Shown: in pieces, positions 46,213 through 54,279 of the stretch
How positions within the stretch are numbered: position 1 is the first letter of the stretch
Layout of the letters: each line of letters starts with the position of its first letter
Source of the DNA: Roseiarcus sp963836695
GTDB taxonomy: Bacteria > Pseudomonadota > Alphaproteobacteria > Rhizobiales > Beijerinckiaceae
Assembly: GCA_963836695.1 (NCBI GenBank)
Contig: CAWIKX010000024.1
Span: 339,581-403,580, forward strand
DNA: 64,000 nucleotides
Direction: 5' to 3'
The notes under the pieces: generated by a model
The model's input: the letters and a program-made list of their open reading frames with translations, nothing else
What the model was told of the DNA's origin: nothing
The model's database searches: none
Position numbers and translations under genes: made by a program

Positions 46213-47151
46213 ATGTTCCGCAAAATTGCATCTACGGGCTCGCTGGCGATCACCATTTTTCTCGCGCACGCTTCAGCCCAGTCAGCAAGCGATGCCTGTG
46301 GCTTCGTGAGGGCCTTTAATCAGCCGGACGAGGGCGGTGCTCAGAGCGTCCACGTCTATCGGGGCGGGGCAAGCACGACCATTGGTGGGGCGCGCCCCTT
46401 CGCGTTTGTTGTGCCAGATGTGAAAGTGAACACAGACGGAACACGAATTTCTTATGCTGCCGACGATCCCCGCGCCAAAACAAAGGCGATCAATGACATA
46501 CGCAACGCGTACAATAAGCCTAGTCGACCCATCGCGGATTTTGAGGCAGTACGAGACGCGGGATGGAAGCCTGCGGCCCGTGTTTGGGATGTCTTAAGTT
46601 CCAAGATCATCGAGAAGGACGCTCGTCCTGGCCAAGAGGGCCGACCTTGCCTTGACGACAAAGGATTTCTCATTTCGATGACCGCGATCCGCGCGAAGAA
46701 TAGCGGGGTCCAAGGCGATTGCGACCAGTCAAAATGGGTCGATGCGCTCACCGTGCCAGCGTTCGTCCTTCCGGGAGGATCGCAGTTCGAACAGGGCGGT
46801 GTGACCCTGGGAAACATCATCGTCGGTCTGACGCTGCGTGAGCCACGAAAGATTGTGCTCGGAATCGTGGGCGACATTGGTCCGCATAACGAGATTGGCG
46901 AAGCGTCGGTCGAGATGAATCGGATCCTCAACGGCCTACCTCAGGGCGCGATTCCTGGCAATCGCCTTGACGCCGAGGCTAAGTTTCAGGGCCCGAAGAC
47001 TCTTTTTCTGATCTTGCCTGGCAAGGCCAACCGGATTTCGCAGCCCATCAACGCCGAATCGGTGAAGTCTTCCGCTGAGGCTCGTTTCAACGCCTGGGGC
47101 GGCCAGGCGCGCCTTGAAGCGTGCATGCCGGAAATTCCCGAAGCCGAATAG
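46213..47151 (+). CDS. Exported GH75-like (chitosanase-type) protein
   Basis: 312 residues; GGAG lies 8 nt before the ATG. Signal peptide MFRKIASTGSLAITIFLAHA then SA. The C-terminal half shows the GH75 chitosanase pattern: DALTVPAFVLPGG, GVTLGNIIVGLTL and VLGIVGDIGPHNEIGEASVE, in which the Asp of VGDIGP and the Glu of IGEAS correspond to the conserved acidic residues. GH75 enzymes hydrolyse chitosan-like glucosamine polymers; a peptidoglycan-related substrate is possible in this setting. It is the third exported hydrolase in a row in the right arm of the island. The family assignment rests on motif recognition only. Confidence 0.72.
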   Translation: MFRKIASTGSLAITIFLAHASAQSASDACGFVRAFNQPDEGGAQSVHVYRGGASTTIGGARPFAFVVPDVKVNTDGTRISYAADDPRAKTKAINDIRNAYNKPSRPIADFEAVRDAGWKPAARVWDVLSSKIIEKDARPGQEGRPCLDDKGFLISMTAIRAKNSGVQGDCDQSKWVDALTVPAFVLPGGSQFEQGGVTLGNIIVGLTLREPRKIVLGIVGDIGPHNEIGEASVEMNRILNGLPQGAIPGNRLDAEAKFQGPKTLFLILPGKANRISQPINAESVKSSAEARFNAWGGQARLEACMPEIPEAE

Positions 47152-47483
47152 TTGGCCCACAGCCGCACGAGATCCCGACGTTCAATGGCGTACGAATTCA
47201 AACTATGGGTAGGCCTCTGTCGGTGATCTTGAACTATGTGGATCACTGTTGCTCATCATTCTGGTTGTGGATAAGTAGTGCCAACCCTTTGCTAAACTTC
47301 TTTGTTATGACATTTTTCAACGTTGATGGTCCGGCGATTTGTATCGTCAGTGTTGTCGCCACGCGTTAATCGTTCACTTTGTGGGATCTTGTAAATCAGG
47401 GCCCCGATTTAGACGTGGTGTTACGCGTCAATTTGGCTTGACTGCGATTCTGCTTCCACACGCTCCCCTCAGCGGAGAATATT
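47152..47483. other. Gene-free, AT-richer stretch
   Basis: 332 bases between the GH75-like and lipoprotein genes. AT content is higher than in neighbouring genes, and GCGGAG near the right end is the ribosome site of the lipoprotein gene. No RNA, terminator or coding frame was recognised. Confidence 0.35.
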
Positions 47484-48359
47484 GTGCCAGACTCACTCTC
47501 CTCCGTTCTGTATCGTTTACTCACTTCACCCCCGAGAAAAAGACCACGATATCATATTTGTTTGGTTGTCGGAGTTTCTTTTTGCTTGCCCGGCTGCGGC
47601 GAGATTTCACCGACACTTCGTTCCCCGGACCGAATTATCCCATTGCAGGAGGAGGTCGCCAATCTTAAGGTCGCACTTGACAATCCAAGCAATTTCACCG
47701 GTGCTAACACTACCTTTGACGGCCGAAACGCTTATATCACCGAACGCATGTACGGTATAGATCTGGAATATACTCACTATGAGGCTTTGCTGACAAGCTC
47801 TACCTCGGATGCTAATCTTCTGGCCGCTATCACTACTATCGGATTAACAGGGACTGCGAGCGTTCTGAATGTACCTCAGACAAATAAAATATTGTCCGCA
47901 GTCGCCGCAGGCGTTACAGGTGCCTCACAAGCCTACGACAAGGATATACTCCTATCTCAAGCAATACAAAACCTACAGATGCAGATGCGTACCGACCGCA
48001 ATAACCAAGCCAAGATCATAATCGCAAATATGAAGTGCGATATTAACAAATACCCGCTCGGAATGGCTCTGTCCGACCTTGAGACGTACTATCGCGTAGG
48101 AACCCTCGAAAGCGCTGAAATCTCAATTTCTAGAACAGTGAGCAACGCCGAAGACACATCAAAGGCGAATAAAGAGAGCGTCAATCCATCGCCTGCGGTT
48201 TCACAACCGGCGCAAGAGAAGCTTAAGAACGATGCAACAGTCGGGACTGCTCAAGCGGCTGCGTCAGAAACCGCGAACCAACAGATAAATTCGGTACAAC
48301 TTGCGGGTAGTAATTCGGTTCCCGCGTCTTGCAATGTTAAGAGAGGTAAAGGTTTCTGA
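47484..48359 (+). CDS. Putative lipoprotein of unknown function
   Basis: 291 residues from a GTG with GGAG 7 nt upstream. A hydrophobic stretch ends in a lipobox, CLVVGVSFCLPGC (Cys about 38), so the mature protein should be lipid-anchored. The preceding N-terminal segment is long and basic, so a downstream start is possible. The mature part is helical (IIPLQEEVANLKVALDNPSN, LSQAIQNLQMQMRTD), with an Ala/Val/Gly segment near 110-150 (LLAAITTIGLTGTASVLNVP) and a Ser/Gln/Asn-rich C-terminus. It is lower in GC than the chromosome genes. No family was recognised. It is the last intact gene before the recombinase remnant. Confidence 0.65.
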   Translation: MPDSLSSVLYRLLTSPPRKRPRYHICLVVGVSFCLPGCGEISPTLRSPDRIIPLQEEVANLKVALDNPSNFTGANTTFDGRNAYITERMYGIDLEYTHYEALLTSSTSDANLLAAITTIGLTGTASVLNVPQTNKILSAVAAGVTGASQAYDKDILLSQAIQNLQMQMRTDRNNQAKIIIANMKCDINKYPLGMALSDLETYYRVGTLESAEISISRTVSNAEDTSKANKESVNPSPAVSQPAQEKLKNDATVGTAQAAASETANQQINSVQLAGSNSVPASCNVKRGKGF

Positions 48360-48913
48360 TCTGCCGCGCTGTCCCTGCTGCGGCCCGGCGATGCTTTCAG
48401 GCTGCTTGAAGCCGCCAGTGCGACCGACAAGCGCCTTGGCGCCCATATGACGTTCCTGCTGTACGCCGGCCCACGTCTCAGCGAAGCGTTGCGGCTGATG
48501 TGGGTGGACGTTGACTTGACCGTTGCGATCGCGTTGCTGCACTAGACGAAGAATGACGAGCCGATCTTGGTTCATCTTCCCCGCCAGCCGTCGTGTCCCT
48601 CGCCGGTCTCGACAAGACGAAGCGGCGAGTTTTTGAGTTCACCAGATGCGCGCGGCTATATGCCCCGCTCGACAAGGCTGCGAAGCTGTCCCGTGTCATC
48701 TTCCCGACTGGCAGTGTGTTTCATATGCTTCGTCATTCCCACGCCATTTGGAAGCGTCTATACGCCAATGCAGACACCGCCGTCTTGATAGCATCGGGCT
48801 TATGGAAGTCCCGCAATGCGGCCAGCGTGTACGACACTTGGACCTTCCGGCTGAGTCGAGTAAGTCCGACCTGTTCCCCACACCCACACGTGCGAAAAGC
48901 GTGCCGCAGATGA
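48360..48913 (+). pseudogene. Decayed tyrosine recombinase (island integrase)
   Basis: Translations in two frames give the C-terminal catalytic domain of a phage-type integrase: YAGPRLSEALRLMWVDVDL (catalytic Arg), an in-frame stop after ALLH, then in another frame RVFEFTRCARLYAPLDKAAK, GSVFHMLRHSHAIWKRLY (HxLRH box) and LWKSRNAASVYDTW (Tyr). The N-terminal part is missing, and there is at least one stop and one frameshift, so it cannot work. It ends 68 bases before the right tRNA-Val repeat, where an island integrase is expected. Confidence 0.82.
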
Positions 48914-48980
48914 CGGACGTTTCTATTTCTTGCGATAAATCAATTACTTGTGGGCAATTCGACCTACACCTTGACAATTT

Positions 48981-49019
48981 AGGGGTCAGAGGCTCAATCC
49001 CTCTAGCGCCCACCATCTC
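48981..49019 (+). other. attR-like repeat (displaced 3' end of tRNA-Val)
   Basis: 39 bases identical to 15191-15229 except one position. Only the T arm, acceptor 3' strand and CCA are present, with no 5' half, so it is not a tRNA gene. Small frames over this sequence on the minus strand (VGARGIEPLTP...) are the familiar tRNA-derived artefact. It marks the right boundary of the island. Confidence 0.88.
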
Positions 49020-49121
49020 ATAACCCTGCTTCGCACCGTGTTTCGGCCAGAGGCGCAACACCGTCTCCTTGCTGATCCTTGCCGCCACCCACCTACGAAC
49101 ACAAAGGATTCATTGGGGACG

Positions 49122-49661
49122 ATGGCCCTCACCAAGGCGAAACGATCGAAGGCCGGCTGGGCCATTCTGAGCCTTGTCAGCGGCCTGCTGTTGGCCATGT
49201 CGCATGCTTCCGCAGTCGAATCGCAGCCCCAGGGCGGCGCCGTAAGGGACAAGCACGGCGATTGGGCTACCCGTTGCGAGACCCCTCCCGGCGCCGCCCA
49301 CGAGCAATGCGCGATCGTGCTCAGCGTCGTCGACCAGGACCGGCCTAACCTGATTCTGGTCGTCATCGTGCTCAACACCGCCGACCGCAAGGCGCGGCTC
49401 ATGCGCGTCATCGCGCCGCTTGGGGTGCTGCTTCCTCCCGGCGTAAGCTTGCGGATCGACAACGCGGAGGCGGGGCGGTTAAGTTTTCTCCAGTGTCTAC
49501 CGAACGGGTGCGTCGCCCAGTTGGCGATGGACGAAGCCCTGATCGGCAAGTTGAAGAGCGGAAAGACCGCGACGCTTGGCATTTTCCAGACGCCCGAGGA
49601 AGGCGTCGGCGTGCAGGCACCGCTCGCCGGCTTCAAGGAAGCCTACGAACAATTGCCTTGA
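49122..49661 (+). CDS. Invasion-associated locus B (IalB) family exported protein
   Basis: 179 residues from the ATG at 49122 (GGGGA 5 nt upstream); an extended frame to 49038 adds unrelated residues. A signal peptide, KAGWAILSLVSGLLLAMSHA then SA, precedes the mature sequence. The IalB family signature is present: DKHGDWATRCETPPGAAHEQ, CAIVLSVVDQDRPN, LPPGVSLRIDN and FLQCLPNGCVAQLAMDEALI, with the Cys pairs that form disulphides in the periplasm. IalB-like proteins are widespread in Hyphomicrobiales; the original member helps Bartonella enter erythrocytes, but the role in free-living species is unclear. First chromosomal gene right of the island. Confidence 0.9.
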   Translation: MALTKAKRSKAGWAILSLVSGLLLAMSHASAVESQPQGGAVRDKHGDWATRCETPPGAAHEQCAIVLSVVDQDRPNLILVVIVLNTADRKARLMRVIAPLGVLLPPGVSLRIDNAEAGRLSFLQCLPNGCVAQLAMDEALIGKLKSGKTATLGIFQTPEEGVGVQAPLAGFKEAYEQLP

Positions 49662-49734
49662 GGCCGTGGTCGGGTTAAGCACCGCCCTCATCTTCAAACG
49701 AGTCCCAGCTGCTCAATTGCCGAAGTCAGCCGCA

Positions 49735-50436
49735 ATGATCGTTCGCGCCAAGCTCGTTCATATCGCCCTTGTTTCGACCGCCCTCGGCGCTCTGACCGGT
49801 TGTGACACAGTCGGCGGAGCGATGAGCTCAGCCGGCAGCTCCGTCGGCGGGTTTCTCTCGCACCGCGATCCGAACGCTGAGGGCATCAATCTAGGGACGG
49901 GCGCCGACCCGAAGCGGGTGGTGCTCCAGGCCACCGCCCGCCCCAGCGACAAGGTGAAGGTTCTGCCCGTCGCGGCACAAGACATAAATTGCCCGGAGGT
50001 GACCGTCGCGGAGGGCGGGGCGGCGTTCCGTGTCGGTGGCGCGGACAATGCATCCGTGCGCTATCAGTTCAATGTCGGCGACACCGCGCGCCAATGCGAG
50101 CCGGCGGGGCCGGGTCAGGCCGCCATCAAAATTGGCGTGGCTGGCGAGGTGGTCATAGGACCGGCGGGATCGGCCGGGACCTTTAGCGCGCCAATAAAGA
50201 TCACCATCACGCAGGTCGGCAACGACAAACCCATCTTTTCGCAGGCATATCGCGCCGAGGCGACGACGGACGGGGTCAAGGCCGGCCAGTTTCGCATTGT
50301 CACCGATCCGATCAACGTGCCCATGTCGACGCTCCAGCTCGCGGACGTCTATTCGATCACGGTCGGGTTTGAAAACGGGACTGGCGGTCCCTCCCCGACG
50401 GCCCACAAGGGCAGGAAGAAGAGGACCGCGGGCTAG
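49735..50436 (+). CDS. Lipoprotein, conserved alphaproteobacterial hypothetical
   Basis: 233 residues from the ATG at 49735, which opens a lipoprotein signal: MIVRAKLVHIALVSTALGAL then TGC (lipobox LTGC, Cys23). The longer frame from 49576 reads through the end of the IalB gene and is rejected. The mature protein has a Gly/Ser-rich linker, then beta-rich segments (INCPEVTVAEGGAAFRVGGA, VRYQFNVGDTARQCEPAG, IGVAGEVVIGPAGSAG) and a basic end (KGRKKRTAG). No enzymatic motif was seen. A role in the outer membrane or envelope is likely; function unknown. Confidence 0.75.
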   Translation: MIVRAKLVHIALVSTALGALTGCDTVGGAMSSAGSSVGGFLSHRDPNAEGINLGTGADPKRVVLQATARPSDKVKVLPVAAQDINCPEVTVAEGGAAFRVGGADNASVRYQFNVGDTARQCEPAGPGQAAIKIGVAGEVVIGPAGSAGTFSAPIKITITQVGNDKPIFSQAYRAEATTDGVKAGQFRIVTDPINVPMSTLQLADVYSITVGFENGTGGPSPTAHKGRKKRTAG

Positions 50437-50463
50437 GCGGTTCTCGAGAAAGCGGCCCTGAGC

Positions 50464-51504
50464 CTATACCGCCCTAAGCCCTTCCGCCTGTGGGGCCGTT
50501 GCCGCCTTCTGAAATCGACCCTTGAGGCCAAGGATCGGTTTTTCCACAAATTCATAGGATAGAATAGAGACAATAAAAACCAGCGCTAGAAGTATAGCTC
50601 CGTAGGAATAGAAAGGAAGATGGATTTTGTGGTCCTCTCCATAAAAGAAGATCGGAACGTGATATAGGTATAGCCCGTATGAAATCTTTCCGATGTACCT
50701 CAGAGGATTCCATGAAAGAGCATCAATTACCACTCCTCCCCCGATTGAGCAAACAATGATTGTGGCTGTTGCAAGAGAAACCGTCAAAGGCGCGGAAAGA
50801 AACGCGACGCTATTTCGATCGGCGATGATCACCATGAATCCGATTACGAGAAACATTGCGGGAGCGGTGATGTCCGGCAAGCGCCATCTATCGATGGGCA
50901 AGAACGCGAGCGCTGCGCCGATGAGAAGTCCAACAGGTCGAATCCCCGTGCTGTATTGCAGAGCATGCTCTGTCCTTGAATTGCCGCCATGCCAGAAAAC
51001 GATCTCTGCAACGGTCATTGCAGCCACGCCCGCGGTGAGCCAAATCAATGGCCTCCGAGTTGGCAGGAATAGCAACGCCAATGGCCAAAATAGGTAGAAT
51101 TGCTCTTCGACGCTGAGCGACCAGGTTGGGCCCATATAGCCCACCGGCCACCAGCCAAAGATCATATTCCAATTTTCCATGTAGGTCAGCGAGCCCAGCA
51201 TTTCCTTGCGGATTTCAGTTCCGTTGCGATCGAAGAAGGATAGGAGGAGCTCGCATATCGCGAGGAGTGCCAGCGCGGGAAGGAGCCGGAGCGCCCGGCG
51301 TGCGTAGAAGTTGCCAAACGAGATTTTGCCATTTTCCTGCAGCTCGCGCACAAGAATCGATGTTATCAAGTAGCCGCTCAGAACGAAGAAAACATCGACT
51401 CCGACCCAGCCCGCAAGAGGGAGGGCCCAATGCAGCAAATGACTGAAAAGTACCAGAATGATTGCAATGGCGCGCAAGCCATCGAGCGCAGGATTGTAGC
51501 GCAC
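50464..51504 (-). CDS. Acyltransferase 3 family membrane protein (OafA/YrhL-like)
   Basis: 346 residues from a GTG with GGGGGAG 6 nt upstream. N-terminal YNPALDGLRAIAIILVLFSH carries the family's catalytic-type His. Then GVDVFFVLSGYLITSILVRE, FYARRALRLLPALALL and SLSVEEQFYLFWPLALLFLP follow, and about ten transmembrane segments can be counted. The C-terminus (GKISYGLYLYHVPIFF) is typical. These proteins O-acylate surface sugars such as lipopolysaccharide O-antigen, exopolysaccharide or Nod factors. It lies convergent to the lipoprotein gene and downstream of acpS. The AT content is slightly raised compared with the neighbours, which might mark lateral gain. Confidence 0.9.
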   Translation of the reverse strand: MRYNPALDGLRAIAIILVLFSHLLHWALPLAGWVGVDVFFVLSGYLITSILVRELQENGKISFGNFYARRALRLLPALALLAICELLLSFFDRNGTEIRKEMLGSLTYMENWNMIFGWWPVGYMGPTWSLSVEEQFYLFWPLALLFLPTRRPLIWLTAGVAAMTVAEIVFWHGGNSRTEHALQYSTGIRPVGLLIGAALAFLPIDRWRLPDITAPAMFLVIGFMVIIADRNSVAFLSAPLTVSLATATIIVCSIGGGVVIDALSWNPLRYIGKISYGLYLYHVPIFFYGEDHKIHLPFYSYGAILLALVFIVSILSYEFVEKPILGLKGRFQKAATAPQAEGLRAV

Positions 51505-51722
51505 TGAAAACTCCCCCGAGACGGAAAATTACGACCGCGCGATGGCCTATGGGTCCACAGCCAGATATATGTTGTCAAGTCATAGGCGGATACATGTGTC
51601 AAGCTTATGGCGCATACGGCGTCCGAAGCAGAAGGGCAGGGTCGGTCTTGCCGTTGGCCCATCATCGCGAGGACCGGAGTGACGAGGCGATCCAGAGATC
51701 ATAAGGCGAGCCCAGCGTCGTC

Positions 51723-52130
51723 TCAGCAGTACGGAAGCGCGCGGGCCTCGATGACCACGAAGGCCTGGGCGTACGGGCCTTCGTCGGTCAGCGTCAGGTG
51801 GATGAACGGCTCGGTCCCATGCGGCAGCATGGTTTTCAGCCGTTCGGCGGCGCCCCCGGTCAGCTTCATGGTCGGCTGCCCGGACGGAAGATTGACTACT
51901 CCCATGTCGCGCCAGAATACGCCTCGCCTGAGGCCAGTGCCCAAGGCCTTGGCGCAAGCCTCCTTGGCGGCGAATCTCTTGGCATAGGAAGCCGCGCGTC
52001 CGGCCTTTCGATCCGAGCGGCGCTGTTCGGTCTCGGTGAAGCAGCGGGAGGAAAAGCGTTCGCCAAAGCGCGCGAGGGTCATCTCGATGCGCTCGATGTC
52101 GCAGAGGTCGCTGCCGATTCCGATGATCAA
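51723..52130 (-). CDS. acpS: Holo-[acyl-carrier-protein] synthase
   Basis: 135 residues. The TTG start at 52130 overlaps the pdxJ stop by 4 bp (TTGA), so translation is coupled. Family signatures are IIGIGSDLCDIERIE (metal-binding Asp8) and YAKRFAAKEACAKALGTGL (Glu of the KEA motif). AcpS transfers 4'-phosphopantetheine from CoA to apo-ACP, which fatty acid synthesis requires. The pyrE-pdxJ-acpS order is conserved in Hyphomicrobiales, but the lepB-rnc-era genes that often follow are replaced here by an acyltransferase gene. Confidence 0.95.
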   Translation of the reverse strand: MIIGIGSDLCDIERIEMTLARFGERFSSRCFTETEQRRSDRKAGRAASYAKRFAAKEACAKALGTGLRRGVFWRDMGVVNLPSGQPTMKLTGGAAERLKTMLPHGTEPFIHLTLTDEGPYAQAFVVIEARALPYC

Positions 52131-52885
52131 GGTGCACGCTCCACAGACGCGCGCCCTTCGTTCATCACCTCGCGCATCGCCTTAACGCTTTCGGCGAGAC
52201 CAACGAAGATCGCTTCGCCGATGAGGAAATGGCCGATGTTGAGTTCGACGATCTGCGGCAGGCCGGCGATGAGCCGGGCTGTCTTGTAGTCGAGTCCGTG
52301 GCCGGCGTGACATTCGAGCTTGAGCGCCTGGGTCCCCGCCGCCGCGCGGAGCAGGCGGGCGAATTCGTGATCGGCCTTAGCGGCTTCGCCTCGCGCCACC
52401 GCGTCGCACCAGGCGCCGGTGTGCAACTCGACGACAGGCGCCCCGAGTTCGGCGCTGGCTTTCAATGCCTCCGGCGATGGCTCGACGAACATCGACACCC
52501 GGATTCCTTCGCGTGTGAGCTCGGCGACGAACGGCTTCAAATCCTTAAATCCGTTGATCACATCGAGACCGCCCTCGGTGGTGCGTTCGGTCCGCTTTTC
52601 CGGCACGAGGCAGCAGGCATGCGGACGGATCTTAAGCGCAATGTCGAGCATGGGTTCGGTCGCGGCCATCTCGAAATTGAGCGGCTTCGAGATCGACGCC
52701 TTTAGGCGGATCATGTCCTCATCGAGGATGTGCCGGCGATCCTCCCGCAGATGCGCCGTGATGCCGTCGGCGCCGGCTTCGATCGCAAGCAGCGCCGCGC
52801 GAACGGGATCGGGGACCGCGTCGCCGCGAGCGTTGCGGACGGTCGCGACATGATCGACGTTGACGCCAAGCCTGAGCGCAGTCAT
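52127..52885 (-). CDS. pdxJ: Pyridoxine 5'-phosphate synthase
   Basis: 252 residues from the ATG at 52885, which begins the family N-terminus TALRLGVNVDHVATVRNARG; an extended frame to 52996 is rejected. Further signatures are GADGITAHLREDRRHI, LVPEKRTERTTEGGLDV and QIVELNIGHFLIGEAIFVGL, covering the phosphate and substrate sites. PdxJ condenses 1-deoxyxylulose 5-phosphate with 3-amino-1-hydroxyacetone phosphate to give pyridoxine 5'-phosphate, the last committed step of the DXP-dependent vitamin B6 route. It is 28 bp after pyrE and overlaps acpS. Confidence 0.96.
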   Translation of the reverse strand: MTALRLGVNVDHVATVRNARGDAVPDPVRAALLAIEAGADGITAHLREDRRHILDEDMIRLKASISKPLNFEMAATEPMLDIALKIRPHACCLVPEKRTERTTEGGLDVINGFKDLKPFVAELTREGIRVSMFVEPSPEALKASAELGAPVVELHTGAWCDAVARGEAAKADHEFARLLRAAAGTQALKLECHAGHGLDYKTARLIAGLPQIVELNIGHFLIGEAIFVGLAESVKAMREVMNEGRASVERAP

Positions 52886-52913
52886 CGGGCCGGTCCTCTT
52901 TCGTTTGGGCCGA

Positions 52914-53519
52914 TCAAGCCGCGCCGACGAGCGCGCGGCTACCCGGCTTGACCGCCGGTTGCGCCGCGAGTTCTGGCGGCAGGGCGTCGGGTGCATAGGC
53001 CGGAATGTCGAGCGTCGCCAGCGCCACGCGGGGAACGCCGATGTCCGCTTCGCCCCCCGATCGATCGATCAGGCAGGCGGCGCCGACGATCTTGCCCGGA
53101 TGTTCAGCCAAAGCCGCCAGCGTCTCACGCGAGGAGAGGCCCGTCGTGATGATGTCCTCGACCATCAGCACCCGCGCGCTGGCAGGAATGGCGAAGCCGC
53201 GGCGCAACTTGAAGACGCCGCCTTCGCGCTCGACGAAGATCGCCTTGGCCCCGAGCCAGCGCGCGGTCTCATAGCCGGGAACGATGCCGCCGAGCGCGGG
53301 CGAGGCGACGATGTCGATCTCTCCGAAGGCTTGACGGGCTTTCTCGGCCAGCGCCCGGCAGAGCCGCTCGGTGCGGGCCGGATCTTGGAAGACGAACATC
53401 TTTTGCAAGAACACCGGCGAGTGCAGCCCCGACGACAGGATGAAATGACCGGTGAGCAAGGCGCCGGCGGCGCGAAACTCGTCAAGCGCCTGATCCGCGG
53501 TTAGGCTTGGGTTCGTCAT
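52914..53519 (-). CDS. pyrE: Orotate phosphoribosyltransferase
   Basis: 201 residues from the ATG at 53519 (AAGGGC just upstream); an extended frame to 53597 is not supported. The PRPP-binding motif VLMVEDIITTGLSS (about 121-134) and the upstream FILSSGLHSPVFLQKM and FVEREGGVFKLRRGF segments identify PyrE. It converts orotate and PRPP to orotidine 5'-phosphate in pyrimidine synthesis. It is the first gene of the pyrE-pdxJ-acpS operon, divergent from the cupin gene across an 85-bp gap that must hold both promoters. Confidence 0.95.
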   Translation of the reverse strand: MTNPSLTADQALDEFRAAGALLTGHFILSSGLHSPVFLQKMFVFQDPARTERLCRALAEKARQAFGEIDIVASPALGGIVPGYETARWLGAKAIFVEREGGVFKLRRGFAIPASARVLMVEDIITTGLSSRETLAALAEHPGKIVGAACLIDRSGGEADIGVPRVALATLDIPAYAPDALPPELAAQPAVKPGSRALVGAA

Positions 53520-53604
53520 GCCCTTAATGTAGCAGGCCGCCGACCGCCGCGCCAAGATGAGCGCGGCTTTTGAGCTCTCGCCGAACCCATGAGGCACCTA
53601 ACCG

Positions 53605-54021
53605 ATGGCGTCGACCAAGTCTTACGAAACGAAGATGCTGGGCAAGGCCGTCGATGCGACCGCGCCGGACGGAACGGCGGTGCGCCTGCTTCCGAGTCTC
53701 GCCGGGGGGAGCATGGCGCATTTCGAATTGCCCGCAGGCGCGGTATCACACGCGGTCACGCACCGAACGGTCGAGGAAATCTGGTTCGTGGTCGAGGGCA
53801 GGGGCAGCATCTGGCGCCTTCAGGACGGGGTTGAATTGATCGACCCGCTCGCGCCTGGAACGTCGCTGACGATTCCGCTCGGAACGGCGTTCCAGTTTCG
53901 CGCCGAAGGCGGCGCCCCGCTCGCGTTCGTCGCGATTACGATGCCCCCATGGCCCGGCATGGACGAGGCCCGGCCCGTAGAGGGGCCTTGGGCGCCGACC
54001 GTCGCGGCCGGCTCCGCCTGA
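53605..54021 (+). CDS. Cupin domain protein
   Basis: 138 residues forming a single small cupin: FELPAGAVSHAVTHRTVEEI with the two His and Glu of cupin motif 1 (G-x-H-x3,4-E type) and PLAPGTSLTIPLGTAFQFRA in place of motif 2. It would be a small metal-binding beta-barrel. Many such proteins are isomerases, dioxygenases or sensors; the function cannot be assigned. The start at 53605 (MASTKSYETKML) lacks a strong ribosome site, so a nearby alternative start is possible. Confidence 0.82.
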   Translation: MASTKSYETKMLGKAVDATAPDGTAVRLLPSLAGGSMAHFELPAGAVSHAVTHRTVEEIWFVVEGRGSIWRLQDGVELIDPLAPGTSLTIPLGTAFQFRAEGGAPLAFVAITMPPWPGMDEARPVEGPWAPTVAAGSA

Positions 54022-54075
54022 AGGGCGCCCTTGCGCGGGGGCCTACTCGCTGGTAGCGCAAACGCCGCTTGGAGC

Positions 54076-54150
54076 GCCGGATTAGCTCAGCGGTAGAGCA
54101 GCGGTTTTGTAAACCGAAGGTCGGGGGTTCAATCCCCTCATCCGGCACCA
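54076..54150 (+). tRNA. tRNA-Thr(TGT)
   Basis: 75 bases with encoded CCA. Acceptor stem GCCGGAT with ATCCGGC, D arm GCTC-AGCGGTA-GAGC, anticodon loop TTTGTAA (anticodon TGT, threonine) and T arm GGGGG-TTCAATC-CCCTC-like pairing. The sequence matches the usual alphaproteobacterial tRNA-Thr(TGT). Confidence 0.96.
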
Positions 54151-54279
54151 AGTGTCCTTCCGGCCGAGGGGAAAGTCGCAAACACCGTCGGCAAGTCGAA
54201 ATGGTTGCTAAGCCTCGCCCTGGCCCGCGATCGGAGCCCGGCCGATCAAGGAAATCGTCGTGTCCCGGCAGAACCCCAC

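Larger units (their letters stand above)
15191..49019. mobile_element. Genomic island integrated at tRNA-Val carrying an eCIS
   Basis: A 33.8-kb segment bounded by the 39-bp tRNA-Val direct repeat, with a decayed tyrosine recombinase immediately inside the right repeat and two IS481-family fragments inside. Cargo: an eCIS operon (39,285-18,009), two DUF4157 proteins, cell-wall hydrolase and caspase-like genes, and a lipoprotein. No conjugation, phage head or replication genes were recognised, so it is neither a prophage nor an ICE in its present form. The recombinase is broken, so the island is probably fixed unless helped in trans. Confidence 0.85.

Noticed and set aside
42646..47151. Caspase and lysozyme genes as an abortive-infection defence island
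   Set aside because: All three products have export signals, whereas caspase-type antiphage systems act in the cytoplasm with a sensor protein, and no sensor is encoded nearby.
48696..49088. Minus-strand protein reading VGARGIEPLTP..., also at 15176-15463
   Set aside because: This is the well-known false protein from the antisense of tRNA sequence. It covers the att repeats.
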